This document shows, in pieces, positions 1-5,307 of a stretch of 6,298 bases of DNA. The notes below the pieces were generated by a model, which was not told the origin of the DNA, did no database searches, and worked only from the letters and a program-made list of their open reading frames with translations. A program made the position numbers and the translations under genes. Positions within the stretch are counted from its first letter, which is position 1, and every line of letters begins with the position of its first letter. Origin of the DNA: Deltaproteobacteria bacterium (GTDB lineage Bacteria; Desulfobacterota; Syntrophia; Syntrophales; UBA2210); contig JAFGPZ010000112.1 in the NCBI GenBank assembly GCA_016935935.1, forward strand, positions 1-6,298. The letters are read 5' to 3'.

Positions 1-46
1 AAATTAGTCAAATTAATAATTTTTATGATTTTAATAAGAGATATTA

Positions 47-961
47 ATGGAATGGCAACAGATTATCGGATTCCACCATGCCGCCAAACTGGAAAGTTTT
101 ACCAAGGCCGCAGGTGTAACATTCCGGACCCAGTCCGCCTTAAGTCAACAGATCAAGGCGCTAGAGCAGGAACTGGATTGTCATCTTTTTGAAAGGATCG
201 GGAAGCGAGGTCTTCGGCTTACAATGGCGGGTGAAAGATTCCTGAGATTTACGGAAAGTCTGCTGGAAAGACACGATCAGCTCATCGATGACCTGAACGA
301 GATAAAAGGACTTCAGATAGGAAGACTGAGAATCAGCGCACAGTTTGCAACCCTGTATTTTTTGCTGCCAAAGATTGTGGAAAAATATATCAGACTCTAT
401 CCGAGAGTCGAGTTAAATCTCCTGGATTGTCCTCTTTATGACATTAACCAGCTTGTAAATTCAGGTGAGATTGATTTTGGAATATCTCTTGAGTCCGTTG
501 TGCCGAAAAATATGACGATAATCCGATGGAAAGAGGCAGGGAACGTTATTGTTACTCCCAAGGGGCACCCCCTGACCGGGATAGAGAATATCACCCTTCA
601 AGAAATAGCCAAATACCCCCTGATCCTTTCACCAAAGAATCTTAAATATCAGATGCGCAGGTTTCTGGTGAACAAATTTGAGGAACTTGGAATAGACTAT
701 AAAATCGTTATGGAGGCTTCGACCATAGAGCTGGGATCAAAGTACGTGGAAATGGGACTCGGGATCTCCATAGTGCCATCAGGTTTCGGATTGGATTCAG
801 TAAAAAAAAGAGATGTGGAACTTTTACCGGTCGGCCATCTCTTTGACCCGGATTATATTTCCATAATTATGAGGAAAGACAAGATCCTGCAATCTTATAA
901 AAGCGCCTTTATTAAGTTAATGCTCGACGAAGATCCGTCTTTTAAGAACAGGGGCACATGA
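47..961 (+). CDS. LysR-family transcriptional regulator
   Basis: A 304-residue protein of normal LysR length. The winged helix-turn-helix is at about residues 5-64, with the typical pattern SFTKAAG...SALSQQIKALE (17-40) followed by LFER and the wing (RLTMAGERFL). A linker helix (about 65-90) leads to a two-lobed periplasmic-binding-protein-like effector domain (about 93-290), including the family's usual GEIDFGI (140-146) and MGLGISIVPS (236-245). ATG 47 is preceded by a modest AAGAG ribosome site about 6 nt upstream in very AT-rich DNA. Family knowledge says such proteins bind DNA as tetramers and respond to a small ligand. The general look recalls CysB/Cbl-type regulators, but the ligand cannot be read from sequence. 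It converges on the SLC13 transporter gene, so it may or may not control it. The class call is near certain; the regulon is unknown. Confidence 0.94.
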   Translation: MEWQQIIGFHHAAKLESFTKAAGVTFRTQSALSQQIKALEQELDCHLFERIGKRGLRLTMAGERFLRFTESLLERHDQLIDDLNEIKGLQIGRLRISAQFATLYFLLPKIVEKYIRLYPRVELNLLDCPLYDINQLVNSGEIDFGISLESVVPKNMTIIRWKEAGNVIVTPKGHPLTGIENITLQEIAKYPLILSPKNLKYQMRRFLVNKFEELGIDYKIVMEASTIELGSKYVEMGLGISIVPSGFGLDSVKKRDVELLPVGHLFDPDYISIIMRKDKILQSYKSAFIKLMLDEDPSFKNRGT

Positions 962-966
962 GATTG

Positions 967-1000
967 GGAAAACTGATTATTTTCCATTTCAGCTTTTTTT
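967..1000 (+). terminator. Weak possible terminator after the LysR gene
   Basis: GGAAAA (967-972) and TTTTCC (980-985) can form a 6-bp stem with a 7-nt loop just after the LysR stop codon. A run of seven T follows at 994-1000, separated from the stem by 8 nt. The AT-rich stem and the gap before the T-run make this a poor intrinsic terminator. Confidence 0.25.
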
Positions 1001-1102
1001 CGCTGCAATAACAGGATCAGCGGTAACGAGAGTGGATGCCATAGAGGCTGTAATAATTCCGTGGAATTTTATGGGGTTTATGACGACAGGCAGTAATATG
1101 CA
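989..1102 (-). pseudogene. Possible C-terminal coding remnant downstream of the SLC13 gene
   Basis: After the transporter's stop codon the same frame has two more stops (TAA, TGA). It then stays open for 37 codons (from TGC at 1102) before TGA at 989-991. The predicted peptide has a protein-like composition, containing PIKFHGIITASMASTL and ending TADPVIAAKKS. It has no ATG near its beginning and no ribosome site, so it looks like the tail of a lost gene rather than a live one. I do not recognise the family. An open frame of this length can occur by chance, so the call is tentative; a protein search with the 37 residues would settle it. Confidence 0.27.
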
Positions 1103-1117
1103 TCATTACGGGACAGG

Positions 1118-2899
1118 TCAGAAAGACCATATGATCGGAATCAACGGCACGGAAACCCCGACTACCAGGATGGACAAAGGCAGGCCCAAACGCCAGTAAT
1201 CGCCAAACCGATATCCTCCCGGGGCCATGACAAGAGCATTGGACTGATGGCCAACCGGTGTCAGGAAGGCACAGGAAGCGCCGATAGCCACTCCCATAAG
1301 CAGAGGATCTACTGAAACGCCCATGCCATCGGCCAGACTGATGGCAATGGGCGCCATTAGAACGGCGGCAGCGGCGTTGTTTACGACATTGGAGAGCAGC
1401 ATGGTTTCCACCATCAGCAACCCGAGGGTGGCCGGGGGTGGAAAATGGGCAGAAAGCACCAGCATCTTGTCCGCGATAAGCTGGGCTCCCCCGGAGGTTT
1501 CAAGGGCATTGCCCAGGGGGAACATTGCCCCGAGTAGCACAATGATAGGCCAGTCAATACTCTCGTAGATCTCCTTTACGGAGATCAGCCCAACCAGAAT
1601 CATGACCATGGCCGCAATAGTAAAGGCAAGCTGCACGGGCATCAAGCTCAGGGCCGTAGCAGTCATGGCAATACCGAAGATAGCCACTGCTATCAGTATC
1701 TGTCGCGGCCGAGGCAGACGAAAACCGCGTTCTGCCAGAGGGAGGCACCCCAAGGATGCAGGCGCTATCTGGAGAGATTCCTGATCACCCTGTAAAAGCA
1801 GTATGTCTCCCACTGTGAATCTGATTTGACCCAGGCGCGTCTTGAGCCGTTGTCCCTGACGTGCCACTGCCAGCAGATTCACACCGTAACGACGACGCAA
1901 CTGCAAGCCGACGGCTGTCTGTCCGGTAATAGGGGAACCGGGCGCGACAATGACCTCCATGATGCGGATAGCTTCCGATTCCATCGCATCCTTGCTGTCC
2001 ACCTTGTTTTGTGCAAGCTCCAGCCCCAGTTCATCAACCAGAAACTGCAGATCTTCCGAATCCGCTTCCACTACCAGAAGATCGCCCGCCTGAAGCACCT
2101 CGTACCAGACAGGCGCAGGAATATGCCGGTCACCGCGGATAAGGGCGCCCACGGTGATATGCTTCCCCTGCTCCATGGCGCTGTTAAGGTGATACAGGGT
2201 CTGGCCCACCATCCTGGATGTCTCCGGCACAATCACCTCACTCAGGTAGTCGTCGATTTTAAACAGCTCCTCCGGGGAGTCGCTGCTTTCCCTGTGGGGG
2301 GTAAGACGCCATCCGACCAGTGCAATGAAGATCAGGCCCATGGCTGCCACTGCCCCTCCCACGGGCGTGAAATCAAACATACCGAAGGCCGGTGCGCCTG
2401 TCTGGGTGCGATAGGTGGCGATGATGATATTGGGAGGTGTTCCGATCAGGGTGATCAGGCCTCCGATCAGGGAACCGAAGGCCAGGGGCATGAGGAGCAG
2501 GGAGGGGGACCTTCCGCTTTTTCGGGAGAGCCATATGGCCACCGGCATGAGGAGGGCCAGGGCGCCCACGTTGTTCATAAAGCCCGAAAATAGTACCACT
2601 ATGCCGGTGAGGGCAGCTACCTGGATCGTGGGCCGCGACCCTACACGTCCGAGAAGACGCGACATCCCGTCCACCACCCCTGCGTTAAGCAATCCCCGAC
2701 TGATCACCAGAACGGCGGCAACCGTGATCACGGCAGGATGGCCAAAGCCAGAAAAAATCTGGTCAGAGGGCACCTGCCCGACGAGGAAGACCAGGAAGAG
2801 CGCCCCCAGAGCTACGATGTCATAACGCCAGCGACCCCATATAAAAAACCCCAGGGTTATCAGAAGAATCACAAAAATAGCAGTCTGTTCCAGGGTCAT
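1118..2899 (-). CDS. SLC13-family permease with two RCK_C (TrkA-C) domains
   Basis: A 593-residue inner-membrane protein of the divalent anion:Na+ symporter (SLC13/CitT/ArsB-like) superfamily. The N-terminal half (about 1-198) has an opening helix, then WGRWRYDIVALGAL (21-34), FMNNVGALALLMP (107-119) and the signature GTPPN (153-157). Two soluble RCK_C domains lie centrally at about 213-297 and 308-382, the second ending GDILLLQGD. The C-terminal half (about 398-593) mirrors the first, with NVVNNAAAAVLMAP (504-517) and TPVGHQSNALV (547-557). This domain order is the common bacterial form, often annotated as sodium/sulfate or dicarboxylate transporter. Substrate cannot be assigned; RCK_C domains suggest gating by a ligand or nucleotide. 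The start at 2899 fits the family N-terminus and no in-frame start lies just upstream. It lacks its own Shine-Dalgarno sequence, and a five-codon ORF ends on its ATG. Confidence 0.95.
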   Translation of the reverse strand: MTLEQTAIFVILLITLGFFIWGRWRYDIVALGALFLVFLVGQVPSDQIFSGFGHPAVITVAAVLVISRGLLNAGVVDGMSRLLGRVGSRPTIQVAALTGIVVLFSGFMNNVGALALLMPVAIWLSRKSGRSPSLLLMPLAFGSLIGGLITLIGTPPNIIIATYRTQTGAPAFGMFDFTPVGGAVAAMGLIFIALVGWRLTPHRESSDSPEELFKIDDYLSEVIVPETSRMVGQTLYHLNSAMEQGKHITVGALIRGDRHIPAPVWYEVLQAGDLLVVEADSEDLQFLVDELGLELAQNKVDSKDAMESEAIRIMEVIVAPGSPITGQTAVGLQLRRRYGVNLLAVARQGQRLKTRLGQIRFTVGDILLLQGDQESLQIAPASLGCLPLAERGFRLPRPRQILIAVAIFGIAMTATALSLMPVQLAFTIAAMVMILVGLISVKEIYESIDWPIIVLLGAMFPLGNALETSGGAQLIADKMLVLSAHFPPPATLGLLMVETMLLSNVVNNAAAAVLMAPIAISLADGMGVSVDPLLMGVAIGASCAFLTPVGHQSNALVMAPGGYRFGDYWRLGLPLSILVVGVSVPLIPIIWSF

Positions 2900-2913
2900 G
2901 TTAATAATACCAT
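2896..2913 (-). promoter_or_regulatory. Five-codon leader ORF overlapping the SLC13 start (possible translational coupling)
   Basis: ATG GTA TTA TTA ACA TGA (peptide MVLLT) ends so that its stop overlaps the transporter ATG as ATGA. The only Shine-Dalgarno-like AGGA (2924-2927) lies about 10 nt before the leader ATG and about 24 nt before the transporter ATG. It therefore fits the leader better than the main gene. Visible in sequence, but function is inference and the ORF is short enough to be chance. Confidence 0.25.
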
Positions 2914-2984
2914 CGTATAATTTTCCTACACTGCCGCCCCACCTGAATAAAGGCTTCTCCGGACTAAGATATGGATTGCGTTAC

Positions 2985-2990
2985 ATTATA
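2985..2990 (-). promoter_or_regulatory. Candidate -10 box (TATAAT) for the SLC13 gene
   Basis: A perfect TATAAT on the - strand about 86 nt upstream of the transporter ATG. There is no good -35 hexamer at 16-18 bp (TAGCGC at 17 bp), so an activator would probably be needed. An 8-bp inverted repeat (3011-3045) lies just upstream, in the zone where an activator would bind. Confidence 0.3.
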
Positions 2991-3010
2991 CATGTTGAAT
3001 ATCTACGGCG

Positions 3011-3045
3011 CTATCAGTTTAACATCTGGAAATTATGACTGATAG
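3011..3045. repeat. 8-bp perfect inverted repeat with 19-nt spacer
   Basis: CTATCAGT (3011-3018) and ACTGATAG (3038-3045) are exact reverse complements. The element sits between the candidate SLC13 -10 box and the coding remnant at 3072-3215. It could be an operator for the transporter or a stem-loop marking the end of the lost gene. No T-run follows on either strand, so an intrinsic terminator is unlikely. Confidence 0.4.
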
Positions 3046-3071
3046 TCTTCCACAAATTTAAATTCATATTT

Positions 3072-3215
3072 TCATGTGCTCCCAATTTTTCCATCAACCA
3101 ATGCCATCTGGCTAACCGGTGGAAAACAACTATTTACAAACCTCTCAACGGCATTTTTCCAGCCCTCGATGTACATAGGATGACCAAAAAGAGTAACGCC
3201 GAAGGCTATGACCGC
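3072..3215 (-). pseudogene. C-terminal-like coding remnant of an unidentified gene
   Basis: Immediately after the vapC stop codon, in the same frame, 47 sense codons run to a TGA at 3072-3074. The predicted sequence is strikingly protein-like, with AFGVTLFGHPMYIEGW, then WKNAVERFVNSCFPPVSQMA and a short hydrophilic end. No start codon with a ribosome site precedes it; the first ATG is codon 14. The best reading is the 3' end of a gene whose 5' part was lost when the AT-rich vapBC module arrived. I do not recognise the family. A less likely alternative is a 34-residue small ORF starting at 3176. Read-through of the vapC TAG would append this segment to the toxin, but nothing suggests that occurs. 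Confidence 0.42.
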
Positions 3216-3629
3216 CTATATCTCTTTCGGGGATATTAGTTTTATCGTTGGAAAGTATGATTGATACCTTGAAACATCCCTGGTTAGTAGATCTAAATTC
3301 ATTACTGCTGCTTGTGCACCAATAAAGAAATCAGGTATTGGAGTTCTTTTTAACCCACTTCTTCTTTTGTGTTTAACGTGAGCTTTTTCAGCCAAAAATA
3401 GAGCTTCTTTTGGGATCTCTAACATATGGAAGCCAGCTTTACTAATCGCAGACTCCAAATCTTCTATTAATTTAAATCCAATGGATATCTCAGAATAGAT
3501 TATTGAATTGATGTGTAATGATGATTGATGGCTATATTCCTCTAATTTGGATTCAGACCAATCGCCCCATTTTAAATCATTTAGAAAAACATCCAGAATG
3601 ATATTAGAATCAACAAGGACCCCTTTCAT
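3216..3629 (-). CDS. vapC: PIN-domain toxin, VapC-type ribonuclease
   Basis: A 137-residue single PIN domain, the normal VapC size. The acidic residues expected to bind Mg2+/Mn2+ are visible: D7 in VDSNIILD, E47 in YSEIS, D100 in PDFFIGAQA and D118 in LLTRDVSRY. VapC toxins are endoribonucleases that cut tRNA or rRNA when their antitoxin is degraded; the target here is unknown. The start codon overlaps the vapB stop by 4 nt (ATGA), and a GGAG ribosome site lies inside the 3' end of vapB, so the pair is translationally coupled. The gene is AT-rich compared with the SLC13 gene to its left, which suggests separate acquisition. All key residues are present, so the toxin is probably intact. Confidence 0.93.
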   Translation of the reverse strand: MKGVLVDSNIILDVFLNDLKWGDWSESKLEEYSHQSSLHINSIIYSEISIGFKLIEDLESAISKAGFHMLEIPKEALFLAEKAHVKHKRRSGLKRTPIPDFFIGAQAAVMNLDLLTRDVSRYQSYFPTIKLISPKEI

Positions 3630-3853
3630 TTGTCTCCTCTTGTGAGAGCCATTATTTCATCTGTTGTCATCTTGACATTGGCTATCCCTCTTAATTTGCT
3701 AAATTTATGAGTTCTTTTTGTTTTGATTTTCCTTTTCACTAAATAAACTCGATCTTTCAACTCTATGAAATCAATTTCAACGGCCGGAGTGATTCCCAGT
3801 TTTTCGCGAATTTCCTGTGGGATTGTAACTTGCCCTTTTGTTGTAACTCTCAT
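3626..3853 (-). CDS. vapB: AbrB/SpoVT-type antitoxin, VapB
   Basis: A 75-residue protein with an N-terminal AbrB/MazE-like swapped-hairpin DNA-binding domain: RVTTKGQVTIPQEIREKLGI at residues 2-21, extending to about 45. A basic and then mixed tail (46-75, ending MALTRGDK) follows, and in this family the tail normally wraps the toxin. Role by family: a dimer neutralises VapC and, alone or with it, represses the shared promoter. The start at ATG 3853 has a strong GGAGG about 7 nt upstream. It is the first gene of a two-gene operon, with a 4-nt overlap into vapC. A palindromic operator candidate and a good promoter lie directly upstream. Confidence 0.92.
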   Translation of the reverse strand: MRVTTKGQVTIPQEIREKLGITPAVEIDFIELKDRVYLVKRKIKTKRTHKFSKLRGIANVKMTTDEIMALTRGDK

Positions 3854-3866
3854 GATTGCACCTCCG

Positions 3867-3914
3867 GTAATACGTATTAACAGTAATAGTAATACATATG
3901 TTTTTGATTATCAA
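3867..3914 (-). promoter_or_regulatory. vapBC promoter with palindromic operator
   Basis: On the - strand, TTGATA (3909-3914) and TACTAT (3886-3891) are separated by exactly 17 bp, a good sigma70-type promoter. A perfect 12-bp palindrome TAATACGTATTA (3868-3879) lies just downstream of the -10 box, next to the ribosome site. Three copies of the GTAATA motif start at 3867, 3883 and 3889, and the last two overlap the -10. This is what is expected for autorepression by a VapB dimer or VapBC complex. The promoter and palindrome are read directly; the protein bound is inferred. Confidence 0.6.
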
Positions 3915-3940
3915 TCATGAATTCCCGGCATCGAACGCCC

Positions 3941-3988
3941 GGCGCCAGGGGCGGCGCTAACCATCCGTCCCTTCCACACAGAGGTTAG
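3941..3988. repeat. GC-rich hairpin plus CTAACC/GGTTAG inverted repeat
   Basis: This stretch between the vap promoter and the end of the transposase relic is structured. GCGCC (3942-3946) pairs with GGCGC (3953-3957), giving a 5-bp GC stem. CTAACC (3957-3962) and GGTTAG (3983-3988) form a 6-bp inverted repeat with a 20-nt loop. On the - strand the second repeat begins GCCTAAC and contains the relic's TAA stop, which resembles an attC R'' half-site (RYYYAAC). The whole is shorter than known attC sites. It could instead be a REP-like element, as often found beside this transposase family. Confidence 0.35.
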
Positions 3989-4269
3989 GCTTCACTGATA
4001 AGCGTCACAGATGCCTCTTCAGGAATTCGACTTATCTGACGCATACCTCTTGACAAGCTCCCCTCTGGCGTTTGGAGAAGAAGATGGTAGTGGTTTGGCA
4101 TGAGACAGTATTCGGCTATTTTTAGATTAAATAGTTCTGCCAACTCCTTTAGGGTTTCAATGAATAGCCTGTAATCATTTGGCACAGCAAAAATCTCCTA
4201 CTTACGCCTTCCCAGATTCATTACATGATACCAGGCGCCGGAATATTCTATTCTCAATGGTCTCGACAT
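3985..4269 (-). pseudogene. REP-associated tyrosine transposase (Y1/HUH type), inactivated
   Basis: From ATG 4269 the frame reads SRPLRIEYSGAWYHVMNLG, the standard start of REP-associated Y1 transposases (RAYT, TnpA_REP). An in-frame amber TAG follows at codon 24 (4198-4200). Homology resumes in the same frame as VPNDYRLFIETLKELAELF, and the HUH motif is intact in CLMPNHYHLLLQTP (codons 55-68, His60 and His62). The family-like sequence stops near codon 79 (LSRGMRQI). The usual next part, including the catalytic tyrosine region and the YIHLNP-like segment, is replaced by 15 unrelated codons and a TAA. So there are two lesions: a point nonsense mutation and a 3' truncation or replacement at about 4032. 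The family normally mobilises REP palindromes as single-stranded DNA; this copy cannot. A GTG at 4185 could start a shorter ORF, but it would lack the beginning of the domain. Confidence 0.88.
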
Positions 4270-4308
4270 AATCTGTTTCTATTACAATTTCAAGTAAAAA
4301 ACAACCGG

Positions 4309-4328
4309 TGACCCCTTAATGACCCCTT
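4309..4328. repeat. Tandem TGACCCCTT direct repeat upstream of the transposase relic
   Basis: TGACCCCTT occurs at 4309-4317 and again at 4320-4328, an 11-bp period; read on the - strand it is AAGGGGTCA twice. The pair is bracketed by AACCG (4303-4307) and CGGTT (4336-4340). It lies 40-60 bp upstream of the transposase ATG, so it may be part of the element's outer boundary. That role is inference. Confidence 0.35.
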
Positions 4329-4367
4329 TAACAGACGGTTCTTTTACCCGCTGCTGTGTTGTTACTC
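4326..4367. repeat. Imperfect inverted repeat overlapping the lipoprotein stop codon
   Basis: On the - strand GAGTAAC (4361-4367) contains the lipoprotein TAA stop, and GTTAAAG (4326-4332) closes the element. TAACA/TGTTA can pair on the outside, and CAG-CGG pairs with CCG-t-CTG on the inside around an A-rich loop. The half-sites match the attC consensus only partly (5/7 and 6/7), and 42 nt is shorter than known attC sites. A simple transcript-end hairpin is equally possible, although no T-run follows. Confidence 0.25.
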
Positions 4368-5129
4368 GATCGGTCGCCATCTCCACCATTTGTTAAAAAG
4401 CATGTTGCCCTGAATAACACCAGTATACGCTTCTTCGAGCGCAACAAGCGATCCGTCTGTCGCGCGAAAGAAAGTGAACTTCGCGCCTATAGAATCCTTC
4501 TCGCCTGTTGGGTTCTCCTGCGATGGCGGTGGAAAATTGCCGATTATGGCTATCCCGCCATCCTCGCATTCATAGACATGGCTCTTGTAAGTCCACAAGC
4601 TTTGGGATACATTTCTGAGTACAAAGTTGAGGAATGTCTTGCCATGCAACCCGGCTCGGACGTCGATGGCTCCATTGGCCACTTCCTGTATTTCGACCCA
4701 ACCGACCTCGTCCTTCGTGTCGGAATCATGGACCGCGGCTTCGAGAGTAGCTGCATACATAGTGAGCGCATTCCACTTTTCTTGATCTCTGCCATCAAAG
4801 GCGCCTGCAAGGTGCCATGGCAGAACCCTTCGGCCGAGCGGCGGTACGGGCACCGGTTTCCCTAAATTTATGAAGAAGAACATCTCTTGAGGGTGGTCAC
4901 CGGGCTCATAAACCAACGGTGCCGCTTCATCGCTCATGGCACGATATCTCCCGGAGAGGTTGGGGCATTCACGTCCTGCATCTATCGCGGGCCAACTGCG
5001 GGGGTAGATTGGGCGACCAGAAACCCACGCGCCGGCACAACCGAATAAGTTTATAGACAGAATCAGAAATAGTAAACAGAGAAAGCATCCAGCGCCCTCT
5101 CCTTTCATTTTTGCTAACCGTCGATTCAT
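4362..5129 (-). CDS. Putative lipoprotein of unknown function
   Basis: A 255-residue protein with a clear type II signal peptide: basic n-region (MNRRLAKMKGEG), hydrophobic core (CFLCLLFLILSI) and a lipobox LFGC with the lipidated Cys at 31. The mature part starts AGAW. It should be anchored to the inner or outer membrane; Ala at +2 favours outer-membrane sorting by the usual Gram-negative rule. The mature domain has CPNLSGRY (55-62) close after the anchor and ends with an aromatic-rich WWRWRPIE. C55 and C188 could form a disulfide. I recognise only the general type, small lipoproteins with a CPxLSGxY motif, and no function can be given. ATG 5129 has GGAGG about 11 nt upstream. Its start overlaps the stop of the short methyltransferase-like ORF by 4 nt, so translation may be coupled. 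No partner gene is obvious. Confidence 0.82.
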   Translation of the reverse strand: MNRRLAKMKGEGAGCFLCLLFLILSINLFGCAGAWVSGRPIYPRSWPAIDAGRECPNLSGRYRAMSDEAAPLVYEPGDHPQEMFFFINLGKPVPVPPLGRRVLPWHLAGAFDGRDQEKWNALTMYAATLEAAVHDSDTKDEVGWVEIQEVANGAIDVRAGLHGKTFLNFVLRNVSQSLWTYKSHVYECEDGGIAIIGNFPPPSQENPTGEKDSIGAKFTFFRATDGSLVALEEAYTGVIQGNMLFNKWWRWRPIE

Positions 5130-5257
5130 GCGTCAAAACGCCTCCGAAATTCTTGCTCATAGGGCAAAAAACATTCATTCTCATTACCTACGAACCTTCC
5201 AAGAAGCCCTTGAGGTTTCCGGTACTGTCTGACAAACTTTTCAGTGAATCCCATCAT
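5126..5257 (-). pseudogene. N-terminal fragment of a SAM-dependent methyltransferase (43 codons)
   Basis: ATG ATG at 5257, preceded by AAGGA about 7 nt upstream, opens a 43-codon ORF that begins MMG and continues FTEKFVRQYRKPQGLLGRF. This closely resembles the first residues of class I SAM-dependent methyltransferases that start with a KFxxQxRKPxGxxGRxxG pattern. After residue 24 the similarity is lost (NENECF onward), and the ORF ends TGA at 5126-5128. The SAM-binding motifs are absent, so no enzyme can be made. The stop overlaps the lipoprotein ATG as ATGA, and the lipoprotein's GGAGG lies inside this ORF. It may therefore survive as a leader that feeds ribosomes to the next gene. The family call rests on recollection of the N-terminal pattern. 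Confidence 0.5.
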
Positions 5258-5275
5258 AGCTTTTCCTTCTTCTGG

Positions 5276-5294
5276 TCATAACGCTGCTCATAAC
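5276..5294. repeat. GTTATGA direct repeat between doc and the methyltransferase fragment
   Basis: On the - strand GTTATGA occurs twice (5288-5294 and 5276-5282) separated by GCAGC, a 12-bp period. The same GTTATG core appears as the putative R' half-site upstream of the antitoxin (5988-5994), always just before a gene start region. On its own this could be a cassette junction or chance. No matching L-box stem is visible here. Confidence 0.3.
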
Positions 5295-5307
5295 CAAGGG
5301 GCCGGTT

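Noticed and set aside
958..1011. 17-codon + strand ORF overlapping the LysR stop as ATGA
   Set aside because: Too short, no similarity, and it runs through the weak terminator-like hairpin.
1826..2593. 255-codon open frame on the + strand inside the SLC13 gene
   Set aside because: It is fully antisense to a clear transporter domain and has a His/Gln/Gly-rich composition typical of an antisense shadow of a GC-rich membrane protein gene.
3919..3940. tRNA T-arm-like GTTCGAT next to GCCGGG repeats (possible tRNA 3' end used as an attachment site)
   Set aside because: The flanking bases do not form a 5-bp T-stem and no acceptor or anticodon arm can be found nearby.
4326..4367. A second full attC site after the lipoprotein gene
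   Set aside because: At 42 nt it is too short and the half-sites match the consensus only partly, so it is kept only as an imperfect inverted repeat.
4356..4865. 169-codon + strand frame opposite the lipoprotein
   Set aside because: The - strand product has a signal peptide, lipobox and ribosome site; the + strand frame has none of these and no recognisable domain.
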